Shown here one piece after another: positions 44,260 through 54,200 of a stretch of DNA of 64,000 nucleotides (positions are counted from its first letter, which is position 1; each line of letters opens with the position of its first letter). The stretch spans positions 248,001 to 312,000 of the forward strand of contig JBPJFZ010000003.1 of assembly GCA_051208035.1 (NCBI GenBank), given 5' to 3'. The notes below the pieces were generated by a model. The model was not told where the DNA came from. It made no database searches and was given only the letters and a program-made list of their open reading frames with translations. The stretch comes from JACKOB01 sp024234575 (GTDB lineage Bacteria > Pseudomonadota > Gammaproteobacteria > Pseudomonadales > Oleiphilaceae). The position numbers and the translations under genes were made by a program.

Positions 44260-45270
44260 ATGAGTGAGTTAAAAGACGCTGGTGTTATGCTGCGTATGAT
44301 CTATCAGGCCATTGTTAAAGAAGGTCTGAACGTTTCTCTTCTAATGTCTAAACTAGGTATTTCTCCTGAGTATTTGCAATCCAAGCAATTAAGAACACCC
44401 CACGATAGCCAGACTCTCTTTTGGCAAGCTGTCGAAGAAATCAGTGGCGATCAGGATATTGGTCTGCATCTGGGGCAGCAGCTTTCGGTATTTCGTGGGC
44501 AGGTATTAGAATATCTGTTTTTAAGCAGTTCGAGTTTTGGCGAGGGGTTGCGCCGAGCCTTGAACTATCAGCGCCTCATTAGCGATGCATCTAATGCTGA
44601 GTTGGTCACAACCGCTGACGAAAGCTATATGGTGATTAATACGGCATCAGAAGAAGTCAGGCAATTGCGCCACTTTAACGAGTGCTTTTCCCAGGGCTTA
44701 ATAGCATTCTTTAAGTTTGTTACCGATGATGCGTTTGTGCCTTTGCGTATCGATTTTGTGCACGCCGAGCCTGTAAATAGCAAAGAAGTGGCGCAAGTGA
44801 TGGGGTGTGAGGTGCGCTTCGGTTGTGATGAAAACAGGTTGTACTTTTCGCGGGATATTCTTGATCGGGCATCTCAGCATGCCGAACCCGAACTCATGGC
44901 GCTGCACGAACAGTTAGCCAGTGAGCAAGTCGCGCGACTGGAGAAAATGGACATTGTCGATCAGGTGATGAGAATCATCGCCGAGTTACTTGAGTCGGGT
45001 GATATTACGCTCGAAACTGTTGCCGAGAAACTACAGATTAAACCTCGCTCGTTGCGCACCCGGCTCGGGGAAGCTGAGACAAATTTTAATCAGCTGTTGT
45101 CGGATTATCGCTATCGGCTCGCCAAAAGGCTGCTGGCGGGAACCAACGAGTCGATAGATGAAATCGTTTACCTCACTGGCTTTTCCGAGCCAAGCACTTT
45201 CTATCGTGCTTTTAAACGGTGGTCGAATATGACACCCATCGAGTATCGGAAGAATAAGCAGGGCCAATAA
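44260..45270 (+). CDS. AraC-family regulator with arabinose-binding-like N domain
   Basis: A 336-residue transcription factor. The N-terminal 190 residues form the Arabinose_bd-type ligand domain of OruR/ArgR-like regulators (VFRGQVLEYLFLSSSSFGEGLRRALNY). The C-terminal 100 residues hold two helix-turn-helix units: TLETVAEKLQIKPRSLRTRL and SIDEIVYLTGFSEPSTFYRAFKRW. Ends like TPIEYRK are standard for the family. It is divergent from the MaoC-like gene and probably regulates it, perhaps in response to a fatty acid or acyl-CoA. That link is inferred from gene position. Confidence 0.9.
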   Translation: MSELKDAGVMLRMIYQAIVKEGLNVSLLMSKLGISPEYLQSKQLRTPHDSQTLFWQAVEEISGDQDIGLHLGQQLSVFRGQVLEYLFLSSSSFGEGLRRALNYQRLISDASNAELVTTADESYMVINTASEEVRQLRHFNECFSQGLIAFFKFVTDDAFVPLRIDFVHAEPVNSKEVAQVMGCEVRFGCDENRLYFSRDILDRASQHAEPELMALHEQLASEQVARLEKMDIVDQVMRIIAELLESGDITLETVAEKLQIKPRSLRTRLGEAETNFNQLLSDYRYRLAKRLLAGTNESIDEIVYLTGFSEPSTFYRAFKRWSNMTPIEYRKNKQGQ

Positions 45271-45474
45271 GGTGCCTTAGTTTTATCCTGAAGCTGTCAG
45301 GTTACCCACGTCAAACTGGGTGGCCTTTAAATTGCCTTATCTCGCCAGACTTTCCACGTTTTTCCCGCAGTATATTTGCCTGCCTGCGACAATATGTCAC
45401 TTACCAATGACCAGGGTATTTGCTAAGATCTGTCCCATTTTATTCTATTTAACCTATTGAAATATAAGGAATAA

Positions 45475-45576
45475 ATGGCCATTTTGTTGATGTTTGTCAA
45501 TCAGCGTCTGTTATTTTCTATGTACATTTCTGGCCAGACTTCAGGCTTTATCACCACCGTCGACTTCATTATTTAA
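45475..45576 (+). CDS. Possible 33-residue leader peptide before the Met-rich lipoprotein gene
   Basis: This short frame starts at ATG 45475, four bases after AAGGA, and reads MAILLMFVNQRLLFSMYISG and 13 more residues to TAA at 45574. It ends 14 bases before the Met-rich lipoprotein start. The N-terminal half is hydrophobic. It could be a translated leader controlling the operon or a small membrane protein. With only 33 codons, chance cannot be excluded. Confidence 0.3.
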   Translation: MAILLMFVNQRLLFSMYISGQTSGFITTVDFII

Positions 45577-45590
45577 GAAAAGGGTACTTT

Positions 45591-47357
45591 ATGCGCGCCA
45601 ACCAATTTAAAACGCTTGTTCAACAGTCCATGCCTGCCATTAACCGTACGAGATCAACCCGGATTGCTGGTTCATTTGCGATATCCGCGTTGGCTTTGGC
45701 TTTATCCGCCTGTGGTGGCAGCTCCAGTTCGGGCTCGTCATCGGCAAGCGTGGATATGGCCCAGCTGCAAGGCAGTGTTTTTGCATCCAATGTTGCGGGG
45801 GCATCGGTTTCAGTGGTTGATGCATCCGGTAATGTTTTGGCTGGCCCAGTGCAGAGCGATGCCTCTGGCGGCTTTCAATTAGAGTTGGATTCATCTCTGC
45901 TTAACGCTGATATTACCCTTAAAGCAATGGGTGGGCAGTTCGTGGATGAAGCAACGGGTGAATTGACCCAGGCCGGAGAGATGTTACTGTCACTGGCTGC
46001 TGGTGAGGCCGTAGCGGGTGGTCGTTATAGCTTAACTCCCGAGTCGACTGTTGTGGCGTCAATGGTGCGTGAGCGAGGCATGAGTCTGGCTGATGCCCGA
46101 ACAGCATTTTTGAGTGCGTTTGGCTATCTGCCGAATCCGGAAGTTGAGCCAGCAGATGCCACCACCGCTTCATCCGCATCAGAAGAGCAGCTAAGGGCTG
46201 GTCTGCGGGCTGCGGTATTTAGCCAGTTAACCAAGCAGCTGGGCCTGAGTGCACATGAGCAGTTTGCGTTGCTGTCGGCGCTGGCAGATGATCTCAGCGA
46301 TGGCTCCCTGGACGGACAGTCAGATGCCGCTCCTGTTAGTCTGAACTTAACGGATAGAACCGCAACGCTTAGTCCGGCAATCCAGAGTGACTATGTGGCA
46401 GCCTTATTGGCTTTCAACGGTGGCATGCGCAATAAGACAGGGTTAAATAACGCACAAATAGGTTTGGTGCCGTTAGCGTCAATGGCGTCTACCGAAAGTT
46501 ATGATGTTACCTACGGCAAAATTGGTATGAGCCGACAAGGCCGTTCGCAGTTTACGTTAACCGTAGCAGATAAAATGGGTCTACCTGTTAGTGGTGTGAC
46601 CCCCCAAATAAATCCTGTGATGAATATGGCGATGCATAGTCATGGCACACCTGCCGAAGGTTGCACCGAGACCGATACACAAGGCACATCCACCTGCACC
46701 CTTTATTACCTGATGGCATCCGAGATGATGAATGGGGCCAGCATGGGGTACTGGAATATTGGCGTGCAAATTGGTGAAGAGACTGTCAGCTTTACACCAG
46801 CGGTCATGATGGCAATGGGTGATACAGTGCGTGCGGTGTTAAAGGGGGTGACTGATATGATCCCTGTGATGAGCATGCCTGCCGCAGACGCTTCTATGAG
46901 TGGCGATATGTCTGGCCAAGATATGAGTGGCCATGATATGCACAGCCACAGCATGGGGGCTATGGTGATGGCTGCCGACATGGAAGCACGGTCTTACTAT
47001 TTATTTAATGACGGTCTCACCGCTACGACTGAAGGGCACCAGTTTGCACTGTTTATCGCCAGTAAAAATTCGATGAGTGACTACCCCATTGTCGCGACAG
47101 GAACATCGATGTTGAAAGGTGATATGTCGATGAATATTGACGAGGTGTTAGTTGAGGTTTCGGTTGACGGTCAGACTTTTATCACTGCCTCAGAGCTGGG
47201 GGGCGGGCACTTCCGTGTTGATACCTTGACCGGCCTGAGCGCTGGTACTGATGCAGAGATTTATGTGCGTCTTACGGTCAATGGTGAGCAGAAAACTTCA
47301 GACGGCATGATGCTGAGTGATACAAATGGCGTCGCGACATTTTTCGTCAAGCCCTGA
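45591..47357 (+). CDS. Methionine/histidine-rich lipoprotein, possible copper-binding
   Basis: A 588-residue lipoprotein of unknown function. The signal ends in LALSAC with Cys41, followed by a Gly/Ser linker. Residues about 55-115 look like a carboxypeptidase-regulatory or Ig-like beta domain, and 120-300 are mostly helical. Two segments are rich in Met and His: around 340-385 (NPVMNMAMHSHG) and 427-465 (MSGDMSGQDMSGHDMHSHSM). Met-x-x-Met and His clusters of this kind commonly bind Cu(I)/Cu(II) in the periplasm. A second beta domain closes the protein. It heads an operon with a CCGGG-type barrel and two thioredoxin-like proteins. A role in copper binding or trafficking is inference. An AAAAGGG site precedes the start. 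Confidence 0.8.
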   Translation: MRANQFKTLVQQSMPAINRTRSTRIAGSFAISALALALSACGGSSSSGSSSASVDMAQLQGSVFASNVAGASVSVVDASGNVLAGPVQSDASGGFQLELDSSLLNADITLKAMGGQFVDEATGELTQAGEMLLSLAAGEAVAGGRYSLTPESTVVASMVRERGMSLADARTAFLSAFGYLPNPEVEPADATTASSASEEQLRAGLRAAVFSQLTKQLGLSAHEQFALLSALADDLSDGSLDGQSDAAPVSLNLTDRTATLSPAIQSDYVAALLAFNGGMRNKTGLNNAQIGLVPLASMASTESYDVTYGKIGMSRQGRSQFTLTVADKMGLPVSGVTPQINPVMNMAMHSHGTPAEGCTETDTQGTSTCTLYYLMASEMMNGASMGYWNIGVQIGEETVSFTPAVMMAMGDTVRAVLKGVTDMIPVMSMPAADASMSGDMSGQDMSGHDMHSHSMGAMVMAADMEARSYYLFNDGLTATTEGHQFALFIASKNSMSDYPIVATGTSMLKGDMSMNIDEVLVEVSVDGQTFITASELGGGHFRVDTLTGLSAGTDAEIYVRLTVNGEQKTSDGMMLSDTNGVATFFVKP

Positions 47358-47502
47358 TACCTTCTGCCTATACCGAGGTATTTGACCCAAGCAGATCCGC
47401 GACACGATAGTCGCGGATATCCTCTGAATTCTGTCGGATTTTTCCATGATAATCTCAAGACTGAAAAGCCAATCCGCGTTTTTGAATCGCAGGAAAAAAC
47501 CT

Positions 47503-48480
47503 ATGCGACCATTATTGGCGGTCGCCATTACCAGTGTCGCGCTCAACGGTGTTTTTGCAACTCAACCTGTGCAAGCCGCATCTTGTTGTGGTGGAGGCAG
47601 TGCGACCACGTTGATTTTGCCAAAAGGGGCGCGTCATCTGTACGACTTTTCTATTGATATTGAAAGCTATGACGGTTTCTGGAACCAGGATGGAGAGCAA
47701 GTCGATGACCCTGCTGGTTCGGATTTGGGCCAGTATCGGATGAATTTTGGTTATGCCTATCGCTTTGCTGATAACTGGCAATTCAGTGCTATTTTGCCTT
47801 TGGTAAAGAATGATAATGTTTATCCCGGTATCTCTGCCCAAAATACGGCGTTTGGAGATACGACCTTATCTGTCTGGTACGAAACCTTTGATCAGATTAC
47901 CTGCGTATGGCAGGTGCATACCCTTGCAGATCTGCGACCCGCCATTTATATTGGTTCTTCGGTACTGCTGCCCACTGGTAAAAGTGCCTATAGTGATGGC
48001 GTTGGCAACAGCTTTGAGGTAACAGGGCGGGGGTTATATCGTTGGGATGCCAATCTCATTGTCGAAAAGACGGTTTACCCGATTACGCTTAACGCTCAGG
48101 GATCTTACGGTGTTTATCTCGAACGGCCTGTCAATCGGGAGTTTGACAATGCCGTTCAGCCCTATGACAAGAAGCTTGGTGACCGGCGCTATTTATCGGC
48201 TTCTGCCGCCTACACTTACTTTTTTGAAGATGTTGACGCACTGACGGTGAGTGCGGCGTTTGCAGATCTTCGGGAGGGACCGGGAAAAATCAACGGTCAG
48301 AGTGATCCGTTGACCGAGATGAAAAAAAGTTCGGTATCCTTATCGACCACTTATGAAACAGAAGACAAAACCTGGCTTGTTAAAGGCTCTTGGAGTCATG
48401 CGATTAGCAAAGATGATTGGGGGCAAAGCTTCCCGATTACGGATATATTTACCATAGGGGTAAGCTATGTTGTTCGATAA
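47503..48480 (+). CDS. Outer-membrane beta-barrel protein with N-terminal Cys-Cys-Gly-Gly-Gly motif
   Basis: A 325-residue predicted outer-membrane barrel. After the signal peptide (ending TQPVQA) the mature protein begins ASCCGGGSATTLILPKG, a conspicuous vicinal cysteine pair that could hold a metal or a disulfide. The rest alternates beta strands, e.g. YRMNFGYAYRFADNWQFSAIL, LSVWYETF and VSLSTTYETE. It ends GVSYVVR, without a classic terminal Phe. I choose ATG 47503, eight bases after AGGA; an in-frame start 57 bases upstream gives a poorer signal. The gene overlaps the next start by 14 bases. The function is unknown. Context suggests handling of metal or thiols with the flanking lipoprotein and thioredoxins. 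Confidence 0.75.
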   Translation: MRPLLAVAITSVALNGVFATQPVQAASCCGGGSATTLILPKGARHLYDFSIDIESYDGFWNQDGEQVDDPAGSDLGQYRMNFGYAYRFADNWQFSAILPLVKNDNVYPGISAQNTAFGDTTLSVWYETFDQITCVWQVHTLADLRPAIYIGSSVLLPTGKSAYSDGVGNSFEVTGRGLYRWDANLIVEKTVYPITLNAQGSYGVYLERPVNREFDNAVQPYDKKLGDRRYLSASAAYTYFFEDVDALTVSAAFADLREGPGKINGQSDPLTEMKKSSVSLSTTYETEDKTWLVKGSWSHAISKDDWGQSFPITDIFTIGVSYVVR

Positions 48481-49048
48481 CCCTTTTAGACCGGCTGATA
48501 ACAGATTGCTATTTGCAGGAACGACACAAGCAGTAAAATTTTTTAGTCTAATGGCACTTATACTTCTCGTTACGTTGCTGCAGGGATGTAAAGAAGACCT
48601 TTTGCCTTCAGATAAAGACAAGCGAACAGAAAACCCCGTTACGACGGTAGATTTTATTGCCACGACGTCTTTGGATGAAACGATTGAACTGGATTCATTG
48701 CTCGTCGAATACGATGCGGTGGTGTTGTACTATACGATGTGGTGTCCACTCTGCGATACGCATATGAGCTATATTTCCAGTGCGATTATGCCTAACTATC
48801 CGCAAACCGCTTTTTTAATGGTTGATTATGTCTCTGGTTCGGTAAGCCAGTCGCGACGATCGCAGGTAGAAAATGGTTACCAGGCGCTCACGGTGCTCGC
48901 CGATTCAGATCAGGCTTTGTTAAACCAGTTTCATGCCACAATGGCTACCACCGTCGTGATTTCGCAGGATAAATCGATACTGCTTAATGAAGATTTTAAA
49001 AATGGTGCGCGCCTGATCGATACGCTGAATGCCATTAGCAGCCAGTAA
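48467..49048 (+). CDS. Thioredoxin-fold lipoprotein (redoxin-like)
   Basis: A 193-residue predicted lipoprotein with a long N-terminus, a hydrophobic signal at about 24-40 and lipobox LLQGC. The globular part has a thioredoxin-like fold with the active site WCPLC (in YYTMWCPLCDTH), so both cysteines of a CxxC are present. The region ATTVVISQDKSIL has the position of the cis-Pro loop but lacks an evident proline. It starts 14 bases inside the barrel gene, after AGGGG at six bases, which indicates translational coupling. A disulfide reductase or Cys-pair metallochaperone role for the barrel or lipoprotein is likely but unproven. Confidence 0.78.
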   Translation: MLFDNPFRPADNRLLFAGTTQAVKFFSLMALILLVTLLQGCKEDLLPSDKDKRTENPVTTVDFIATTSLDETIELDSLLVEYDAVVLYYTMWCPLCDTHMSYISSAIMPNYPQTAFLMVDYVSGSVSQSRRSQVENGYQALTVLADSDQALLNQFHATMATTVVISQDKSILLNEDFKNGARLIDTLNAISSQ

Positions 49049-49095
49049 AAAAAATACCCAAAGCCGTCCCGGGCGGTCTCAACAGAGGATTGGAC

Positions 49096-49635
49096 ATGTT
49101 CAGATCTCGTATGCTCATAGTAATTACCGGGGCGTTGTTAAGCGTCGCTGTTAGCGCCTCTGATACAGAATTTAAATACGATGCTGTCAAAGAAGACCTG
49201 CTGGGTCGTGTGTATCAGTTGCCTGATCTTAGTGGGGCGATGCAGACGGTGCCGGCGCCCGGAAAGCTCACCGTAATAAACTTCTGGGCGACATTTTGTG
49301 GTCCGTGTCGGCAAGAAATGCCTGCACTGGAAAATTTCTGGAAGCGTTTTCAAGGTCAGGGAGTCGAGGTGATTACTGTTGCTCTGGATGGTGATCGTAA
49401 AAGTGCCGTCAAAAAATTTGCCAGCCGCTATGATTTAACGTTACCCATCCTTCTGGATAATGATTCGGGTATCAGTAGCGATTATATGGTGAGTGTGATG
49501 CCCGTCAGCTATATTATCGATGCCGATGGCAAGGTGTTGGCGCGTATTATTGGAGAGCGTGACTGGAACAGTGAACCGGCCTTTGCATTAATTGAGGGCT
49601 ATCTCGCGCAGCAAAAATTAGCCAGCAATGAATAA
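49096..49635 (+). CDS. TlpA-family periplasmic thioredoxin
   Basis: A 179-residue TlpA/ResA-type thiol:disulfide oxidoreductase. A signal peptide (MLIVITGALLSVAVSA) directs it to the periplasm. The active site is TFCGPCRQEMP and the cis-Pro loop is VMPVSYIID. TlpA-like proteins reduce cysteine pairs in copper-site maturation or cytochrome c assembly. I start at ATG 49096, six bases after GAGGA; a TTG at 49090 is in frame. It follows the redoxin-like lipoprotein by 47 bases, so the operon encodes two distinct CxxC proteins. The client could be the CCGGG barrel. Confidence 0.87.
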   Translation: MFRSRMLIVITGALLSVAVSASDTEFKYDAVKEDLLGRVYQLPDLSGAMQTVPAPGKLTVINFWATFCGPCRQEMPALENFWKRFQGQGVEVITVALDGDRKSAVKKFASRYDLTLPILLDNDSGISSDYMVSVMPVSYIIDADGKVLARIIGERDWNSEPAFALIEGYLAQQKLASNE

Positions 49636-49813
49636 ATAGCCAGCTACGCTTCGCCCTGATTAAAAAAGGTTTTGGCTGAAAGGTATGGTGGCTCATTCTA
49701 TTTTGCTGTTTTATATGGATATTTCTATAAATTGTAAGGGTGGCTGAGCAGCAAAGGTTTTCTTTGTGCTGGATTTCGTGCAAGATGAAATCACATCACA
49801 AGGAGTACGTATT

Positions 49814-51031
49814 ATGAAACTTGCTATCCTGTCATGTGGTCCTCGTTGCTATAGTACCCGCCGTTTGAAAGAAGCGGCGGAAAAACGAGGTCACGAAGTT
49901 GACGTACTGAATACCCTTAAATTTGCGATCGATTTAGATCGTGGCTCTCCGGATTTATACTATCGACAAAAACTGCTAAGCGAATATGATGCTGTGCTGC
50001 CAAGAATTGGGGCGTCCATCACCTATTTTGGCACCGCTGTGGTAAGGCAGTTCCAGGAAATGGATATCTTTTGTGCCAATACGGCCCATGGCATTATGAA
50101 CTCTCGCGATAAGCTGCGTAGCTTGCAATTGCTTAGCCGCCATCATGTCGGCATCCCAAAAACCAATTATGTGCGTGATAAGCGGGACGTTTTGCCCGCC
50201 ATTGAGCGTGTGGGTGGTGCTCCGGTAGTGATCAAGCTTATCGAAGGTACCCAGGGTATAGGTGTTTTGCTGGCGGAGACCACGCAAGCGGCCGAATCGA
50301 TTATTGAGTTGTTGCAAAGCCAGAAGCAGAACGTGTTGGTACAAAAGTTTGTTGCCGAAAGTAAAGGCAAAGATATTCGTGCACTGGTAGTTGGTAATCA
50401 GGTGGTCGCCGCCATGCGCCGGGTTGCACAGGGGCAGGAGTTTCGCAGTAATGTACACCGGGGTGGTAGAACCGAAGCGGTAGAGCTTTCTGATCAATAT
50501 AAAGAAACTGCCATCAGGGCCGCACAAATAATGGGGCTGCAGGTTGCCGGAGTCGACATGCTTGAAGGTGCCGATGGCCCCCAAATAATGGAGGTGAACT
50601 CATCGCCTGGTCTGGAAGGTATCGAAACCTGCACGCAGCTGGATATTGCCGGTGCCATTGTCGATTATATTGCCGCCCAGGTCGACTTCCCGGAGATTGA
50701 TATCCGTCAGCGCCTCACCGTTAGTAAGGGTTATGGGGTCAGTGAACTATATATTCCGGAAGGTTCTCAATACGTTGGGCAAACCATCAGTGGTTCTGGG
50801 TTGTTAGAGCAGGATATCAACGTACTCACTTTATACCGTGGCAACAAGGTTATTCCTAATCCCAAGGTATCTCGTCAGCTGGAGCCCGAAGACAAACTGC
50901 TGTGCTTTGGCAGAATGGAAAATATGCGGCAGATGGTGCCTATCAAGAGCAGGCGCAAGCGTGCTCCAAAGGTGAAGAAATTACCCGATGATAGTTGTGA
51001 GGCGCTACCTGGTGTAGCTGATAAGGAATGA
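49814..51031 (+). CDS. rimK: RimK-type ATP-grasp ligase with C-terminal RCK_C (TrkA-C) domain
   Basis: A 405-residue protein joining a RimK ligase to a regulatory domain. Residues 1-300 are RimK-like: CANTAHGIMNSRDKLRSLQLL, ATP-binding VIKLIEGTQGIGVLLAE, and magnesium-binding EVNSSPGLEGIE. RimK adds glutamate to ribosomal protein S6. Residues about 305-385 form an RCK_C/TrkA-C-like domain (GVSELYIPEGSQYVGQTI ... NKVIPNPKVSRQLEPEDKLLCFG), known elsewhere to bind nucleotides such as c-di-AMP. The tail is Lys/Arg rich. ATG 49814 follows AGGAG at eight bases. E. coli RimK (300 residues) lacks the second domain. Regulation by a small ligand is inference. Confidence 0.87.
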   Translation: MKLAILSCGPRCYSTRRLKEAAEKRGHEVDVLNTLKFAIDLDRGSPDLYYRQKLLSEYDAVLPRIGASITYFGTAVVRQFQEMDIFCANTAHGIMNSRDKLRSLQLLSRHHVGIPKTNYVRDKRDVLPAIERVGGAPVVIKLIEGTQGIGVLLAETTQAAESIIELLQSQKQNVLVQKFVAESKGKDIRALVVGNQVVAAMRRVAQGQEFRSNVHRGGRTEAVELSDQYKETAIRAAQIMGLQVAGVDMLEGADGPQIMEVNSSPGLEGIETCTQLDIAGAIVDYIAAQVDFPEIDIRQRLTVSKGYGVSELYIPEGSQYVGQTISGSGLLEQDINVLTLYRGNKVIPNPKVSRQLEPEDKLLCFGRMENMRQMVPIKSRRKRAPKVKKLPDDSCEALPGVADKE

Positions 51032-51223
51032 TCGCTTTTAATGTGTAACTGCATGGCAGTTAGTGGGGGGCATATGGACTTGTCGAGTCGGCGTTATTGC
51101 GGCGACCCCCATTCTCATTAATCGGATATACCGGGTTCATATAAATCGTACAAAGTAAGGCGACTGGCTTTATATAGATGTAGAAGATAAATTTAACTTT
51201 GAAATCGCCTAACTCGCCTTCTC

Positions 51224-54200
51224 TCAAATAGCTCGCCAAGTCTCTAGTGTGGATAGTGCCTCCTCTAACTTTACTTGCACTTGTTCTAGCGTATTGGTAT
51301 TGCAATCGGTTGAGGAATTTTCCTGCTTACTGTTTGGGTCAAGTTTTGACTCAATTATTTCCTGCTCAGCGCTGGCGGCGGCACGGTTAAGCTCGATGGC
51401 ACCTATTGCCGCAGAAACGCCCTTAAGTGTATGCAACAAGTGTCTCAACTCTTGCCAGTCTTCGTTTGCTATGGCGTCCTTAATTTGTTTGCCGGTAGTC
51501 AGGTTACTGTCATAAAACTTATTTAACACTCTGACCAATAAATCGGCCTTGCCACCTAATCGTATCAGTGATTCAGAAAGATCAAACCCTCTCAAGCTTT
51601 CCGGCAGCGTTCTTTCAACAGGCTCATTCGTTGGTAATGGGGTAGTGGGCACAACCCTGTTTTGGGGTGCTATCCATTTCACCAATGCGCGGCAAATTTC
51701 AATGATGTCAAAAGGCTTTGACAGGTGGTCATTCATACCGACCGCAAGACACTTTTCTCTATCACTGGCAAAGGCATGAGCCGTCATCGCAATGATAGGC
51801 AGTTCTTTTGCAGATTTTGTTTTACGGATTTTACCTGCCGCCTGATATCCATCCATTATTGGCATTTGTATATCCATTAGCACCAGATCGAAATCAGACT
51901 TACTCAAGTGTTCGATAGATTCCAAACCATTACAGGCAATTGCGACGTGAAATCCCATATGCTCTAGCATCTCGGTAGCAATTTGCTGATTGATGTGGTT
52001 ATCTTCAACTAATAGTATTCGAGCCCCCTTAATTGCTTCCAGTTGCGCAGATAAACCGCTATCAAGAGAAGATTCATTGTTGGGGTAGACTTTCTCTTCG
52101 CCAGAAATAATCCTGGTAATGCCCTCAACAAGGGATGATGGTGTCAACGGCTTGAGTAAATAACCGGCTAAATTATTTAATGTAGAAAATTTAGCTAGCA
52201 ATTCCCGGCTTTGATGACTGATAGCGATGATTGTAGTGCTGGAAGCGGAAAACCCTTGAAGCTGCTGAACCCGGTTGATCCAATCAAGTCCATCGCACCC
52301 AGGTATCGGCCAGTCCATAAACACCAGATCGAAATTTGTATTATCTGGTTTTGACGCGCTATTGCAGGCACAAGCCAGTAAATGAATGGCATCCTCTGCG
52401 GATTGCGCGAAATCGATTTTCATTCCAATTTGAACAAGGGTATTACCTATGGCTTTTTGTAGTATCTTATTTTCGCTTACCAGCAGGCATCGAAGACTGG
52501 TAAGCGTTTCTGGAATAGTGACCGGTTTTTTATGGTGGATTTTAAAAGGCACTGTAAAAGAAAATGTGCTGCCTTTTTCCGGTATGCTGGATACCGTAAT
52601 TTCCCCACCCATTAACTCAACCAATTGTTTACTAATAGTCAGCCCCAGGCCTGTGCCACCATATTGACGTGTTGTCGAGGTATCGGCCTGGGTGAATGAT
52701 TGGAACAGCCGGGCGATCTGTCTCTCAGACATGCCAATTCCCGTATCAATCACATCGAACTTCAGACAAACCTGGTCGGGAGGAAGCGGTTGATAACTCA
52801 CTTCAACCATAATATAACCACTTTTGGTAAACTTTACGGCATTGCTGGCCAGGTTTGTAAGTATCTGGCTTAGTCTTAACGGATCACCGATAAGATCGCG
52901 GGGTAAATCCCAAGGGTAAATGACGTAAAACTCCAGTGAACTGTCATCTTGAGTGCGGTTTACCAAGCTAGCTCTAACCAAATTGGCAAGATCATCAAGA
53001 ACCTGATCGAGACTGAAAGATGTTTTCTCCAGTTCCAACCGGCCGGCTTCAATTTTTGAAAAATCCAGGATGTCATTGATGACACCCAACAAATGCTTCG
53101 ACGCTCTTTTAATTTTTGACAGGTAGTCATTCTGCACGCTTGTCGTCTGCGTATGCAGTAAAAGCTCTGTAAATCCCATAACCGCATTCATCGGGGTGCG
53201 GATTTCATGGCTCATATTGGCCAAAAAATCTGATTTTGCGGTATTGGCAACCTCAGCTTCCTGTTTGGCCCTTTCCAACTCTTGCTCATGTTTTTTGCGC
53301 AGTTTGAGCGTATCAGTAAAGGTGTTAAACCATTGAATAAGGGAAGATATCTCATCATTTCCAGAAGATGGCATCTGGCTATCCAAATCCAGTCTTCCCT
53401 TTTCATACTCTTTAAATCTGGCTGTTATTTCACGTATTGGCTGCACAACCGTGCGGGAAACAACCAAGCCGGCGAAGCCAACCAAAACAAGACAAACCAG
53501 AATCACAAACAGCGTCAGTTTACTTAATATGGCAGTTTCGGCCTCGATGGTTTCCTGCGGCAGAACGCTAACAAGCCGCCAGTCGTTACCTTTGATTACT
53601 GTCTGATGTGTGACCAGTTTATGCCCGTCAACCGAGACAATGCCTGATCCAGAGCCTCCTTGTAATACCTCTTGAGCATAGGATAAATGCTGAGCAGCTT
53701 GACCAATCAGAGACTTATCAGGGTGATAGATTAATCTTCCAGATTGATCTATCAGCATCAAATATCCCCCCTGACCCATATCTATCGAAGATAAAATCTT
53801 GTACACATGGTCAACACTGAAGTTAACGACAACGAGACCTGTCAGATTGAACTCGAGAGTTTTCCTATCCACTTTTCGAATAACTCTAACCGCAGGCAAC
53901 ACAAGGGGAGACGGGGAGTACTTGTTGATATTTTTTTCAATTCCGGGCCAAACAACAGGTTGCGTTGTACTTTGGGCCACGGCAAAAAGTTGAGAGCGGT
54001 GTTCATCACTTATCTCCACTTTTTGCAAAGTATCCCCCATATGGTAATGCCCACCACTGGTACCGACCAGATCAATTGAAACTAGCCCATTAATATTCAA
54101 AAAGCGGTTAAGGGTGTAGCCAATTCGGGCATTATTGGCGAGCAAATCAAATGAATTAGCATTTTGCAGATCCGCATCAAGGGATTGAATAATTGCCTCG

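Noticed and set aside
49976..50584. 202-codon frame opposite rimK
   Set aside because: Antisense to the conserved ATP-grasp domain, no ribosome-binding site, no recognisable features.
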